A stretch of 17,773 nucleotides of DNA from positions 1-17,773 of the forward strand of contig CAMPIF010000026.1 of the NCBI GenBank assembly GCA_946886245.1, given 5' to 3'. The stretch comes from Ectopseudomonas composti (GTDB taxonomy: Bacteria > Pseudomonadota > Gammaproteobacteria > Pseudomonadales > Pseudomonadaceae). The position numbers and the translations under genes were made by a program. This document shows, in pieces, positions 1 to 10,959 of this stretch (position 1 is its first letter; each line of letters opens with the position of its first letter). The notes below the pieces were generated by a model, which was given only the letters and a program-made list of their open reading frames with translations, did not search any database and had not been told where the DNA came from.

Positions 1-1521
1 ATCGCCCTGAGCGTCATAGCCGTAGGCGACCAGCACTTCGCGCCGGGCATCGGCGAACAGGCGCTCGACCCGGCCGAGGCGCTGCGGGTGCCGGGCGTCG
101 GCAATCAGTTCGATGCACAGCTGGTTGTGGCCATCGCGCACGGCGCGCAGCCGGCCAGCGGCGTCGTATTCGAGCAGCAGGCGGTTGTCGTTGCGGTCGC
201 CGAGCTTGCTCAGGCGCAGACGATCAGGTGACTCGGGCAACGGCTCGAACAGGCGGTAAAGGCCATCGACGCTTTCCACCAGCAGCGCGCCGCTTTCATC
301 GCGGCGGAAGTTCAGGCCTTCGCCGGGGCTGTAGCAGGCATCGCCCGGTGGCAGGCTGCCGATCTCGATGGGGCGACCCTGCTCGTCGATATAGGTCAGC
401 GCTGCGCCGCCCTCGGGGTGCGCGCGCACCTGCACGGCGATCTCGAACGGCAGGCTCCAGCCAGCACCCAGCAGGCCATCGCGGCGCTCGTCGCGGCTGC
501 TGTAGAAGCGCTGCCACTCGATGGGCATCAGCCCCGGCAGGACGAAATCGAGGTCGTCATCCTCGCCGAGCACCTTGGCCCCGGTGCTCGCGTGCACCGG
601 GTTGGGCGCACCGCTGCTGGCCGCGCCGAGGGCGTTGGAGATGGCGTTGGTGGCGTAGGCGGTCGCACCGCCCATGGCCATGTTGCCGGCGAAACCAGCG
701 GACAGGCAGGGCAGCTTGCTGCACAGCTTGCGCGGGTTGCCGCGCAGCGCCATGAGCACGGCCAGGGCCAGGCCGATGCCGGGGGTCTTGCCGCTGCGAA
801 TCGGCTGCACCACCACGGCGTCGCCGCCGATGCGCACGTTCGGCGAGATGTTGCCGCTGTCCACCACCGTGGCGTCGCAGGTGCTGCGATCACCACTGCG
901 CACCGCGGGCTGGCCTTCGATGCTGACCTTGCTGGAGCCTTCGGCCAGCAGTTGCACGGGCATCGGCGGGTGCTTCTTGCACTCGATGGCATCCAGCGGG
1001 CAGGGGATGACGCCCGGAGCAGGCTGGGCGACGGTCGGGCGCCACATCTCGCTGAAGAAGCTCTTGGCCATGTCGAGGAAGCCGGGCTCCGGTTCCTCGG
1101 CGGGCGGTGCCTGCTCCAGCTCGGTGCCGGACGGCGCGGCGGCGCTGCCCAATTTGCCAGCGGCGCGCGCGGCAGGCAGGCCGTTGGTTTTGGTCTTGTT
1201 GGCGCCGGTGACGATCTTGGCCTGGACATTGGGCGGGGAGATGGCGTTGCCCAGGCCTTCGCAAAGGGTCGTGAGCCCTTTGTCCCAGCCGGTTTTGTTC
1301 ATGCCGACCCCCACGACGATACCGACCACTGCAGCGAGGGCAAAGCCACCGAGACCGCCGGTGAGCACGGTCAGGCCGGTGGCGGCGACTATCGCAGCGC
1401 AAGCCACGGCGGTGATGGCGGCATAGGCAGCCACTTCCAGCACGCCGCCGACGATGTCGGCCAGCAATGTGGTGTGCAGCAGATCGTCGCCGAGCCGGGC
1501 GGCCCAGAGCGCATCAGACAT
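1..1521 (-). CDS. T6SS RHS-repeat effector with prePAAR, transmembrane and PAAR segments (N-terminal part only)
   Basis: A polymorphic toxin delivered on the VgrG tip. The frame is open from the ATG at 1521 to the window edge, giving 507 residues with no stop, so the 3' end is cut off by the window. In order: a prePAAR motif (AARLGDDLLHT, residues 7-17); a long hydrophobic stretch (about 23-75) that reads as two membrane segments; a PAAR domain (about 170-240) with His184 and Cys215 as candidate metal ligands; a second apolar Ala/Gly/Met-rich stretch (about 247-300); then the start of the RHS shell (from about 308, PNPVHASTGAK, and YD-type repeats such as LLLEYDAAGRLRAVRDG near 449-464). Proteins of this type sharpen the VgrG spike, carry a C-terminal toxin in an RHS cocoon, and need an Eag chaperone, which is encoded just upstream with a 6-nt gap. 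The toxin and its immunity gene lie beyond position 1, so activity cannot be named. Family call is firm. Confidence 0.93.
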   Translation of the reverse strand, partial: MSDALWAARLGDDLLHTTLLADIVGGVLEVAAYAAITAVACAAIVAATGLTVLTGGLGGFALAAVVGIVVGVGMNKTGWDKGLTTLCEGLGNAISPPNVQAKIVTGANKTKTNGLPAARAAGKLGSAAAPSGTELEQAPPAEEPEPGFLDMAKSFFSEMWRPTVAQPAPGVIPCPLDAIECKKHPPMPVQLLAEGSSKVSIEGQPAVRSGDRSTCDATVVDSGNISPNVRIGGDAVVVQPIRSGKTPGIGLALAVLMALRGNPRKLCSKLPCLSAGFAGNMAMGGATAYATNAISNALGAASSGAPNPVHASTGAKVLGEDDDLDFVLPGLMPIEWQRFYSSRDERRDGLLGAGWSLPFEIAVQVRAHPEGGAALTYIDEQGRPIEIGSLPPGDACYSPGEGLNFRRDESGALLVESVDGLYRLFEPLPESPDRLRLSKLGDRNDNRLLLEYDAAGRLRAVRDGHNQLCIELIADARHPQRLGRVERLFADARREVLVAYGYDAQGD

Positions 1522-1527
1522 CGCAGG

Positions 1528-1959
1528 TCATCCGTTGAGGCTGAGGCTGTGCTTGATCTGCGCCCAGTGCGCGGCGTCGGCATCATCGAGTGGCGTCGGC
1601 TTGACGTAGCTGAGGGCGAGCAGGCGCCGACCATCGGCCAGCAGTACGCCGAGCTGGAACTGGTAGACCTGCTCCGGCCCCTTACTGAACTGGCTGCGCA
1701 GCTCGACGCCGACGACGGCCTGGGCCGGGCCGACCTGGACATCCTGCAGGGCGCTGCTGCGCAGATCCTTGACCTGTTTCGCCAGCTTGGCGACCTGGGC
1801 CTCGAAGTGGCTGCGCAGGGTTTCGCCATCACCAAGGGCGCCACGGGTGATCACCAGCGAGGTACCAAGATCATTGAGGCGCAGGATGTTGATGGTGCTG
1901 TCTTGCAGGTCCTGGCCGGGCAGTTGCAGGCTCAGTTCCTGGGTGGTGTAGCTCATCAT
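1528..1959 (-). CDS. Eag-family (DcrB/DUF1795) T6SS effector chaperone
   Basis: A 143-residue cytoplasmic protein with no signal peptide, matching the DcrB-like/DUF1795 fold of Eag chaperones in length and pattern (start MMSYTTQELSLQLPGQDLQD, hydrophobic beta-rich core, end HWAQIKHSLSLNG). Known Eag proteins bind the prePAAR and transmembrane segments of PAAR effectors, shield them before secretion and help load them on VgrG. The neighbours fit: its ATG overlaps the vgrG stop in an ATGA junction, and the prePAAR-RHS gene starts 6 nt after its stop, so vgrG, chaperone and effector form a translationally coupled module. An AAAGGA Shine-Dalgarno precedes the first of two tandem ATGs. By context it would be an EagR-type chaperone. 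The assignment rests on family resemblance and position. Confidence 0.87.
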   Translation of the reverse strand: MMSYTTQELSLQLPGQDLQDSTINILRLNDLGTSLVITRGALGDGETLRSHFEAQVAKLAKQVKDLRSSALQDVQVGPAQAVVGVELRSQFSKGPEQVYQFQLGVLLADGRRLLALSYVKPTPLDDADAAHWAQIKHSLSLNG

Positions 1960-3896
1960 GAGGTTCCTTTCTCTTGCCCGAACAGGGATTTGACGGCGGC
2001 ATCGATGCTGCCCTGATCACCCTGACCATCGGGCGTGGCGCCAGGGCCGCCACCGATGTTCAGGTTGAGGACGCCGCCTGTGTTGAATTCGGCGTCGCCA
2101 CTGGCGTAGAGGTTGATCGCCACGCCGCTGAGGTTGATCTGGCCGCTGGCGTTGAGTTCGAGAATGCTCTTGCCGCAGACCAGGCGCAGGTTCTGCCCGA
2201 CCTCGATGAGGTAGCTCTGGCTGATGCTGTCGGTCTTGGTCGAACCCACCACTAGCACGTCGTCGAGCTTCACCGCGCGCAGGCGGTTGTTGCCGATGGT
2301 GACGGTCTCGTTCATGCCGATGCTCTTGACCCGGTTGTGGCCCACCGAGTGGGTTTCATCCACCTCGACGACGATGTCCTGGTTGCGCTCGGCGTGGATG
2401 TACAGCTGCTCGGCGCCCTTCTTGTCCTCCATGCGGATTTCGTTGAAGTTGGCCGGCGTGCCGCCCTTGCTGGAGCGGCTCTTGATGCCGCTCTGGGTGG
2501 CGTTGGCAGGCAGGTCGTAGGGCACGGTCTGCTCGGCGTTGTAGACGCGCCCGGTGATGATCGGCTGATCGGGGTCGCCTTCGAGGAAGCTGACGATGAC
2601 TTCCTGACCGATGCGCGGAATCTGGATATGGCCCCAGTTCTTGCCGGCCCAGGACTGCGAGACGCGAATCCAGCAGGAGCTGTTTTCGTTGGACTGGTCG
2701 TGGCGATCCCAGTGGAAGTGCACCTTGACCCGGCCGTACTGGTCGGTCCAGATCTCCTCGCCGGCAGGGCCGACCACCACGGCGGTCTGCGGCCCCTGCA
2801 CCATGGGCTTGGGCGTGCCGCACAGCGGGCGGAAGGTCTGCTGGGCGTCGGTGCAGGTGAGCTGGCACTCGAACTGGCCACCACCGCCACTGCCGCTCTC
2901 CAGCGATTCCTGCGCGACGTGATAGCGCGCGCACACCACCAGATACTCACGGTTCTGGTCGGCGCGGCCGAAGCCGGTGAGGCTGAACAGGTTGCCCGAG
3001 GCGATGCCGCGCACGCTGCCGCCGACCTCGACGCGTTCATGCAGGCTCTGCAGCGCCTCGATGCGATTGCGCGCGTACTGCTCGCCATCGCTGCTCTGCA
3101 CGTAGGTACCGGGATAGTCGTACAGCGGATAGTCGCCGGCACTGTGCGGACGGGGCATGACCGAGCGCACGTCGATGCGCGCGCTGGGCCGCTGGAAGTC
3201 GTAGTCGTTGAGCTCCATCGAGCCCGGTTGCACGTGCTGGGCCAGCTGCCAGTCGTTGATGTGGTCACGCTCGCGGTGCTGCCCGTCCGGCGGGTAGTAG
3301 GGCACGCTGGCGTAACCGGGGGCCGGCACATGGGCGCCGTAGGCATCGGCGAGCACCAGCACATGGCGATCGGCCTCGTGGCGGAAGTAGTAGTAGATGC
3401 CCTCCTTTTCCATCAACCGGCTGACGAAGTCGAAGCTGGTTTCGCGGTACTGCACGCAGTACTCCCACTCGCGATAGGGACGACTGAGTGCGTCTTCGAA
3501 ATCGGAGAAACCCAGGTCGCGGAACACCTGCTTGATGATCTGCGGCACGCTCATGTGCTGGAAGATGCGGCAGTCGGAGGTGCGGCTGAGCAGCCACAGC
3601 CAGGGTCGCAGGGTGACCCGATAGGCCGCGAACTGGCCACGGTCGACGGTCTGCCCGCAGGCAGCGACGATGCCATGGAAATGTCGTTCACCGCCGCCAT
3701 GCTGCTGCACGGAGAGCGACAGCGGTTTGCCGAGCAACTGGTTGAGATCGAGGTTGGCGTCGTGGGACACCAGTTGCAGCTCGTACTCGAACAGACGGCC
3801 CAGCTCGTCGCTGCCGTGCATCGAGCGCAGCAGCAGAACGTCCGGCCCGAGCGGGCTGGTGATGCGGGCAAAGCGGGTAGATTGGGCGAAGAACAT
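1956..3896 (-). CDS. vgrG: Type VI secretion spike protein VgrG (TssI)
   Basis: The trimeric puncturing spike on top of the Hcp tube, 646 residues. The N-terminal gp27-like part (about 1-370) contains SPLGPDVLLLRSMHGSDELGRLFEYEL-type residues at 14-40, read in two pieces and very like P. aeruginosa VgrG1a. The gp5-like OB domain follows (about 375-455; EIWTDQYGRVKVHFHWD at 381-397, SFLEGDPDQPIITGRVYN at 436-453). A beta-helical needle of repeating hydrophobic/Gly/Asn residues runs from about 495 to 615, then a short Gly-rich tail. There is no extra catalytic domain, so it is a structural VgrG that carries separate cargo. It is 58 nt downstream of tssH across a strong stem-loop. The Shine-Dalgarno is weak (CGGAACC). 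Its stop overlaps the chaperone start (ATGA). Its natural cargo is the prePAAR-RHS protein encoded next. Confidence 0.97.
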   Translation of the reverse strand: MFFAQSTRFARITSPLGPDVLLLRSMHGSDELGRLFEYELQLVSHDANLDLNQLLGKPLSLSVQQHGGGERHFHGIVAACGQTVDRGQFAAYRVTLRPWLWLLSRTSDCRIFQHMSVPQIIKQVFRDLGFSDFEDALSRPYREWEYCVQYRETSFDFVSRLMEKEGIYYYFRHEADRHVLVLADAYGAHVPAPGYASVPYYPPDGQHRERDHINDWQLAQHVQPGSMELNDYDFQRPSARIDVRSVMPRPHSAGDYPLYDYPGTYVQSSDGEQYARNRIEALQSLHERVEVGGSVRGIASGNLFSLTGFGRADQNREYLVVCARYHVAQESLESGSGGGGQFECQLTCTDAQQTFRPLCGTPKPMVQGPQTAVVVGPAGEEIWTDQYGRVKVHFHWDRHDQSNENSSCWIRVSQSWAGKNWGHIQIPRIGQEVIVSFLEGDPDQPIITGRVYNAEQTVPYDLPANATQSGIKSRSSKGGTPANFNEIRMEDKKGAEQLYIHAERNQDIVVEVDETHSVGHNRVKSIGMNETVTIGNNRLRAVKLDDVLVVGSTKTDSISQSYLIEVGQNLRLVCGKSILELNASGQINLSGVAINLYASGDAEFNTGGVLNLNIGGGPGATPDGQGDQGSIDAAVKSLFGQEKGTS

Positions 3897-3920
3897 AGGT
3901 CGGGGTTCCGGCCTGCCATG

Positions 3921-3948
3921 GCGCGGGCCGGCAGAAGCCGACCCGCGC
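3921..3948 (-). other. 12-bp stem-loop between tssH and vgrG
   Basis: On the minus strand a 12-bp stem, GC-rich with one U-G wobble, closes a UUCU tetraloop. The arms are 3937-3948 and 3921-3932. It begins 6 nt after the tssH stop and ends 24 nt before the vgrG ATG. No U-run follows, so it is not a standard intrinsic terminator. A role in attenuation or in protecting the 3' end of the upstream mRNA is inference. Confidence 0.6.
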
Positions 3949-3954
3949 TCGGGC

Positions 3955-6619
<2,665 letters not shown>

Positions 6620-6627
<8 letters not shown>

Positions 6628-7672
6628 GTGGAGTTCTCCTTGATTGATCCGCCGGCGGGGTCGCTGCGGCGTGATGGCGGGCCAGCACCAGATCCCTGGC
6701 GTCGTGCTGCGGCTGGCCAAGCCAGGTGGTGTAGCCCAGGCGAGCCTGGCCGTTGAGGCATAGCGCGGGGACTTCCTCGCGCTGCAATACGAGATTCAGT
6801 TGCCAGTCGAGTTCGTCGCCCTGGTACTCGGCGACCCAGGCCACCAGCGCCGCGAAGGACTCACCATCGGGCAGCATGGCGTTGTACTGCTCGAGCGTCA
6901 GCGGCCCGAAGCAGATGCGGAAGCTGTGCTGGCGGTCCCAGACCTGGCTGCCCAGGCAGAAGTCCACGCCCAGCTGGCTGGACTCCACACCCAGGCGCGT
7001 GCGCTCGGGCAGGCGCAGCCAACTGCCGGCGTATTCTTCGATCTGCACCGATACACCGAAGTAGTCGGCGAGGATCGCCTTGAGGCCATCGGGATAACGC
7101 GTCTGCGCGGCCAGGTGACCGCTGAAGTGCAGCTTCGCCGCATCGTCCAGCAGGCCCTGCTGACGCAGGCTGGGCATGCCGCGACCACTGAAGGCGGCCA
7201 GGCGCGCCGACCAGTAGTCGTCGTCGGGGCGGTCATGGCTGACGGTCGGCCGGGCTTCGGCCCAGGCGCGGTAGAACAGGGTCAGCAGGCGATGATGGAA
7301 CAGGTCGAGAAAGTGCTTGCTGGTGCTGTCGGCGTGGTTGCGCTGGCGCTCGCGCACGTACTCGGTCAGGTGCAGCGGCAGCGGCCCGTTGGGCCCGCCA
7401 AGGCCGAAGAAGTACTGTTCCAGACGCGCCGGACGCTCGTCGCTGGCGGGCGTCACGGCGGCCAGGGTGGCCGGGGCGAACGTGCCTTCCTGACGCTGCC
7501 CGAGGCGCAGCGGATCATCAGCCAGGCGCCGGGAATGCCCCAGGCGTGGCAAATGCGGGTGCTCGTTCTCGATGCGCCGCAAGGCCTGGAAGAAATCGTA
7601 CTCCCAGGGCTGTGCCTGCATCTGCTCAAGCGTGTCTACAGGTTCGGACGACGGCCGGGCCGGGCTTTCCAT
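6620..7672 (-). CDS. tssG: Type VI secretion baseplate subunit TssG
   Basis: A wedge component of the T6SS baseplate that works with TssF, TssE and TssK; 350 residues, within the usual TssG length. Family features are visible: WEYDFFQALRRIE near residue 23, a basic FAPATLAAVTPA segment, FFGLGGPNGPLPLHLTEY, and DLFHHRLLTLFYRAW. The start at ATG 7672 ([11 protein letters not shown]) is chosen because the upstream part of the same open frame lies inside tssF and does not resemble TssG. The Shine-Dalgarno is weak (GGCGAG), so translation probably depends on coupling to tssF, whose last 37 bp overlap this gene. The 3' end overlaps tssH by 8 nt. Confidence 0.95.
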
Positions 7673-9495
7673 CGCATGATCTCGCCGCGCTCGGTGCTGC
7701 GTAGCACCGTCTCGGTAAAGCTGTTGAGGGATACGTAGCGCGCCAGGAAACGCTCGAACACCGCACCGAGGAGAAATACCCCGGTACCGCGAAAGGCGTT
7801 CTCGTCGAACTCCAGGGTGATTTCCAGGCCACGGCCGAAGACGATCGGGCCGGGCATCGGCAGACGCCGTGTACAGGGTTTGGCGCTGACTTCGCGCAGG
7901 CCTTCGATCTGCAGTTGCAGCGCCGGATTCTGCATGTCGCCATAAAGGCGCAGCATTTCGCGCAGGGCAGCGGCGCCCTGGCCCTGCTCGGCCAGTGACA
8001 GGTAGTTCAGCGACAGCTGGCTGATCAGCCGCCAGGCCTGGTTGCCATGGGCCGGGCTGGCCCGCGGCCGGCTCGGCCCCGCGACGCAGCGCACGCTCTG
8101 CACCGGCGCGCTGTCGGCCAGGGTGAAGTCGCTCTTGCCGATGCCGACGGTCATGAACAGCGGCAGGTCGCGGTTGGTGCACAGGGCACTGAGACCGAGC
8201 TGGCGCAAGTCATGGCGATAGGGCGCCTGGTGGCTGTCGACCAGGCTGATGAAGGTTTCGCTGCCGACATAGCTGGAACGCGTGCCGCTGCGGCGCTGCT
8301 CTGCCGACAGCACGCGCGGTTCACGGCGCACGATGTAATAGGCCTGATCGCGGCCATAGCGAGCAGGGTCGCGCACGGCATAGAAGGGCAGGAAGGGCTG
8401 CTCCGGACCACTGCCATGGCCACTGACGCCGCGCAGCGAATGGATCTCGAAATCCATCGGCCGCGTGCGGTCGGCGATGGCATGGTGCTCGTGCACCTTG
8501 TCACTCAGGTGGATGCGATCCAGGCGCCGCGGGAACAGGTTGATCGCCGGAGTGCAGAACGGCAGGAATTGACTGGCGCCGACCTGGTTCTGCAGGTGGC
8601 TGTCCACACGGTCGAACAACACGATCAATTCCAGCTCTTGACCGCTGCACTGGCGCACGGCACGGCGCAAACCACAGAAATCGACGAACAGGAAACGCTG
8701 CGGCAGGGCGAAGTATTCCTGCAGCAGGCGATAGCCCTGGAAGGCCTGCGGCACCACTGGCAAGGCCGCCTCGGCGTCATCGAAGCCGCAAGGGCGCAAG
8801 GCGTCGGCAGGCAGCCGTTCGACCCAGTCGCGCCCGGGCTGGCGGGCAAACACGGCGATGCGGTTGCCCAGCAGTTGCTCGTAAAGACGAAACGGCAGCT
8901 CGTCGAGGCCATTGAGGTACAGCGGCAGGTTGTCCAGTTCCAGGCTGGCGAAGGGTATTTCGGCGCCGCTGCGCAGGGTGATACGCAGCGCGGCCTTGGC
9001 TCGTGGCTCGCTGGCGGCGAGGCGACCCAGCGCGGCGGCGGGGTTGCTGATGTACTCGGCCTCCGCCACCTGCAGCGGCCACAGGGTCACCGCGTGAGCC
9101 GTGCGGTACTCGCAGGGAGTCTGGCTGTCCTTGCCGAGGGTGGCACGCAGCACGCTGTCGCGCGGCAGATTGAAGCTGCCGTTGAGCGCGCCGTCGTTGG
9201 CATCGGTGTGCAACTGCACCACAGTCATCGACGGCGTCGGCGCCAGGTAATGCGGGTAGGCGACTTCCAGCAGGTTATGGGTGAAGGTCGGGTACTCGGC
9301 GTCGAGTTTCAATTGCACGCGGGCGGTCAGGTAGGCGAAACCTTCGAGCAGGCGCTCGACGTAGGGGTCGGCGCACTCCATTCCCGACAGCGTCAGGCGA
9401 CCGGCGATCTTCGGGTATTCGCGGGCAAACTCCTGGGCGCTTTCGCGGATGTGCAGCAGTTCCTGGTTATACAGCTCCAGCAAACGGGGGTTCAT
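7636..9495 (-). CDS. tssF: Type VI secretion baseplate subunit TssF
   Basis: Baseplate wedge protein, 619 residues, typical for the family. It begins [20 protein letters not shown], followed by [13 protein letters not shown] and [20 protein letters not shown], hallmarks of TssF (VasA/ImpG). The C-terminal half has [14 protein letters not shown] near 460 and a final [24 protein letters not shown], also family-typical. The frame is open upstream to 9594, but the start at 9495 gives the canonical N-terminus and has GGAG about 6 nt before it. This ATG overlaps the tssE stop (ATGA). The complex of TssF with TssG surrounds TssK contacts and the VgrG hub; this is family knowledge. Confidence 0.96.
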   Translation of the reverse strand: MNPRLLELYNQELLHIRESAQEFAREYPKIAGRLTLSGMECADPYVERLLEGFAYLTARVQLKLDAEYPTFTHNLLEVAYPHYLAPTPSMTVVQLHTDANDGALNGSFNLPRDSVLRATLGKDSQTPCEYRTAHAVTLWPLQVAEAEYISNPAAALGRLAASEPRAKAALRITLRSGAEIPFASLELDNLPLYLNGLDELPFRLYEQLLGNRIAVFARQPGRDWVERLPADALRPCGFDDAEAALPVVPQAFQGYRLLQEYFALPQRFLFVDFCGLRRAVRQCSGQELELIVLFDRVDSHLQNQVGASQFLPFCTPAINLFPRRLDRIHLSDKVHEHHAIADRTRPMDFEIHSLRGVSGHGSGPEQPFLPFYAVRDPARYGRDQAYYIVRREPRVLSAEQRRSGTRSSYVGSETFISLVDSHQAPYRHDLRQLGLSALCTNRDLPLFMTVGIGKSDFTLADSAPVQSVRCVAGPSRPRASPAHGNQAWRLISQLSLNYLSLAEQGQGAAALREMLRLYGDMQNPALQLQIEGLREVSAKPCTRRLPMPGPIVFGRGLEITLEFDENAFRGTGVFLLGAVFERFLARYVSLNSFTETVLRSTERGEIMRWKARPGRRPNL

Positions 9496-9995
9496 GAGCG
9501 TCTCCGCTGCTCGGCGGGCAGCACCTGCACATGGCCGGACTCCAGGTCCAGCTCGGTGCGCAGCAGCAAGGGCAGGGCCACCGGCTGGGCCCACAGGTCA
9601 CCCTGAATCTCGAAACTCAGGGCGTTATGGTTCATCTGTTCGTGACCGACATGCGCCCGCACCCGCACGCTATGAGCCAGGATGCGCGGCTCGAAGGTGA
9701 TGATGGCGCGCTGGATCAGATTCTCCAGGGCGGCGATATCGACCCCGGACACACTGCTGCCGGCCAGCGGCGGCAGGCCATAGTTGATCACCGAGGTGCC
9801 TGCCGGCGTGTGCCGCGTGGTGTCGGCATCGAGCAGGGCGATGGTATTGAACAACCAGGTCAGATCGCGCAGCACCGAAGCCTTGAGCTGATTCATCGAC
9901 AGCACGCGGCGATCCACGCTTTCCTGCGGATTGCCGGGCTCATCGTCGGTCAGGCGATCGAGCAGCGAGGGCTGCAGGCGCTCGCGTGGGGTCAT
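9492..9995 (-). CDS. tssE: Type VI secretion baseplate subunit TssE (gp25-like)
   Basis: A gp25-type protein linking the baseplate to the first sheath ring. The product of 167 residues has an N-terminal amphipathic region ([20 protein letters not shown]), the conserved [12 protein letters not shown] turn (residues 68-79), a helix [13 protein letters not shown] and the EPR motif at 102-104 that is conserved in gp25/TssE proteins, then beta strands. The open frame extends upstream to 10196, but that part is antisense-frame overlap with the lipoprotein gene, so the start at 9995 is preferred. Only 4 nt separate it from the lipoprotein stop. There is no good Shine-Dalgarno (CCCC precedes the ATG), so it is probably translated by coupling from the upstream gene. 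Confidence 0.94.
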   Translation of the reverse strand: MTPRERLQPSLLDRLTDDEPGNPQESVDRRVLSMNQLKASVLRDLTWLFNTIALLDADTTRHTPAGTSVINYGLPPLAGSSVSGVDIAALENLIQRAIITFEPRILAHSVRVRAHVGHEQMNHNALSFEIQGDLWAQPVALPLLLRTELDLESGHVQVLPAEQRRRS

Positions 9996-9999
9996 GGGG

Positions 10000-10434
10000 C
10001 TACCAGTCAAAGAAGGCCACGAAATTTTTCTGGTCGATGGGGCCCTGCATCTGCATGCACAGCGGCGATTGCACGACTCGCGAGGCCTCCAGCTTTCCCT
10101 GGAGTAGGCGTACAGCCTGGAACAGACTGGTGCAGCGAGCGTCTGGGGCCGGCTCGGCAACGGCGTGGTAGACGATGACGATTTGCGCATCGTCATTGAA
10201 TTTCTCTACCCGTGGCAAACCTTCGCGGTTCGTACTGAAGGAACAGGGGCTAGGGACCTGCAGTTGCACAAGCTGGCCGTCGGCGCGCTGCAATGCGCAG
10301 TGCTGCGCCTGTTGTTGCAGCGTCAGGGTGTCGCCGTTCAGGGCTACTTGCTCTGACACCGGCGCTTCGGCGCAGGCCAGCAGACTAAAGGAAAGGCTGC
10401 AGAGCAAGGCAGCGCAACGCAGAGGGCGATTCAT
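10000..10434 (-). CDS. Small lipoprotein, probable immunity protein to the adjacent Tae4 amidase
   Basis: A 144-residue predicted lipoprotein. The signal peptide is short and basic then hydrophobic, ending in lipobox LLAC with Cys21 as the lipidated residue. Position +2 is Ala, so outer-membrane sorting on the periplasmic side is expected. The mature part is beta-rich with four cysteines (46, 64, 101, 126), which could form disulfides. Its ATG overlaps the tae4 stop (ATGA) and has GGGAG at good spacing, so the two are made together. A periplasmic location is what an immunity protein against a cell-wall amidase needs. I do not recognise the fold: Tai4 immunity proteins that I know are mostly helical, and this does not resemble them. 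The immunity role is inference from position and localisation. The start is chosen at 10434 rather than upstream 10509, because only this gives a signal peptide. Confidence 0.75.
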   Translation of the reverse strand: MNRPLRCAALLCSLSFSLLACAEAPVSEQVALNGDTLTLQQQAQHCALQRADGQLVQLQVPSPCSFSTNREGLPRVEKFNDDAQIVIVYHAVAEPAPDARCTSLFQAVRLLQGKLEASRVVQSPLCMQMQGPIDQKNFVAFFDW

Positions 10435-10886
10435 GCCAACTCCCAGAACCAGACTTGCTTGGAATGGTGCGCCGGATCGTCGTAGGTGGCCGTCCGACCG
10501 CGATTCCATACATCTATATGGTCGCCCGTTCGGGTTTCATCCGTTTCACCCAGGCGGGCGAAGCAATCCTTGAAAAAGATGATGCCGGTTTTTTGCCCTA
10601 GCTTGATCCGGTCTTCGGCGCTGCCCGTGAGAATCGTGGGTCGACCGAGATGATGCTTCCATAGCCAGTTAGCCAGCGACTCGGCACCGCGCGCATGACC
10701 ATGCGCACACTTGGGTTCGCTGTAGGTGGATTTGTTCACCTGGATCGTGAGTTCGTCGGACAAGGCGATACTCATGCGAATTGCGCACTGGTTGTCCCAG
10801 CCGCCATCACAGGGATTTCCTGCAGGATACTCGTCCAGAATCCTCTGGTAGGCATTGTGCAGATTGATGAACGAAGGCTTGGCCAT
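10431..10886 (-). CDS. tae4: T6SS amidase effector of the Tae4 family
   Basis: A 151-residue peptidoglycan amidase, injected into the periplasm of target cells to cut the peptide cross-links (Tae4 enzymes are DL-endopeptidases). No signal peptide is present, as expected for a T6SS cargo. The catalytic Cys34 lies in GGWDNQCAIRMSIAL and the catalytic His123 in GDHIDVWN, the two Tae4 signatures; the third acidic residue is not certain (Asp125 or one near 136-137). Other cysteines at 26, 60 and 108. Starts MAKPSFINLHNAYQRI with AAGGA about 8 nt before the ATG; an upstream ATG at 10943 is rejected because it lies in the hairpin region and has no family match. The gene is placed directly after hcp, and small Tae effectors of this kind commonly travel inside the Hcp ring. 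Base composition looks less GC-rich than its neighbours (by eye), consistent with acquisition. Confidence 0.93.
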   Translation of the reverse strand: MAKPSFINLHNAYQRILDEYPAGNPCDGGWDNQCAIRMSIALSDELTIQVNKSTYSEPKCAHGHARGAESLANWLWKHHLGRPTILTGSAEDRIKLGQKTGIIFFKDCFARLGETDETRTGDHIDVWNRGRTATYDDPAHHSKQVWFWELA

Positions 10887-10920
10887 GACAGAATCCTTGC
10901 TGTTTCCATCTTCCTGATAG

Positions 10921-10955
10921 CAACCACCCCCAGAGCACGGCACCAGAGGTGGTTG
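10921..10955 (-). other. 8-bp inverted repeat between hcp and tae4
   Basis: The arms CAACCACC (10921-10928) and GGTGGTTG (10948-10955) pair perfectly across a 19-nt loop. On the minus strand it starts 4 nt after the hcp stop and ends 34 nt before tae4. No U-run follows, so it is weak as an intrinsic terminator. A stem-loop here could stabilise hcp mRNA or lower readthrough into tae4; this is inference. Confidence 0.5.
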
Positions 10956-10959
10956 AGCG

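Noticed and set aside
418..2016. Plus-strand open frame of 532 codons opposite the RHS and chaperone genes
   Set aside because: Antisense shadow of firm family matches, with no recognisable domain or ribosome-binding site.
1956..3896. Evolved VgrG with a catalytic C-terminal extension
   Set aside because: The product ends about 30 residues after the beta-helix in a Gly-rich tail with no domain.
3921..3948. Intrinsic terminator between tssH and vgrG
   Set aside because: The stem is strong but no U-tract follows, so it is reported as a stem-loop only.
8047..9606. Plus-strand open frame of 519 codons opposite tssF
   Set aside because: Antisense shadow of tssF with biased composition.
10431..10943. 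Longer tae4 start at 10943 (19 extra residues)
   Set aside because: The added residues lie over the inverted repeat after hcp, have no family match and no ribosome-binding site; ATG 10886 has AAGGA before it.
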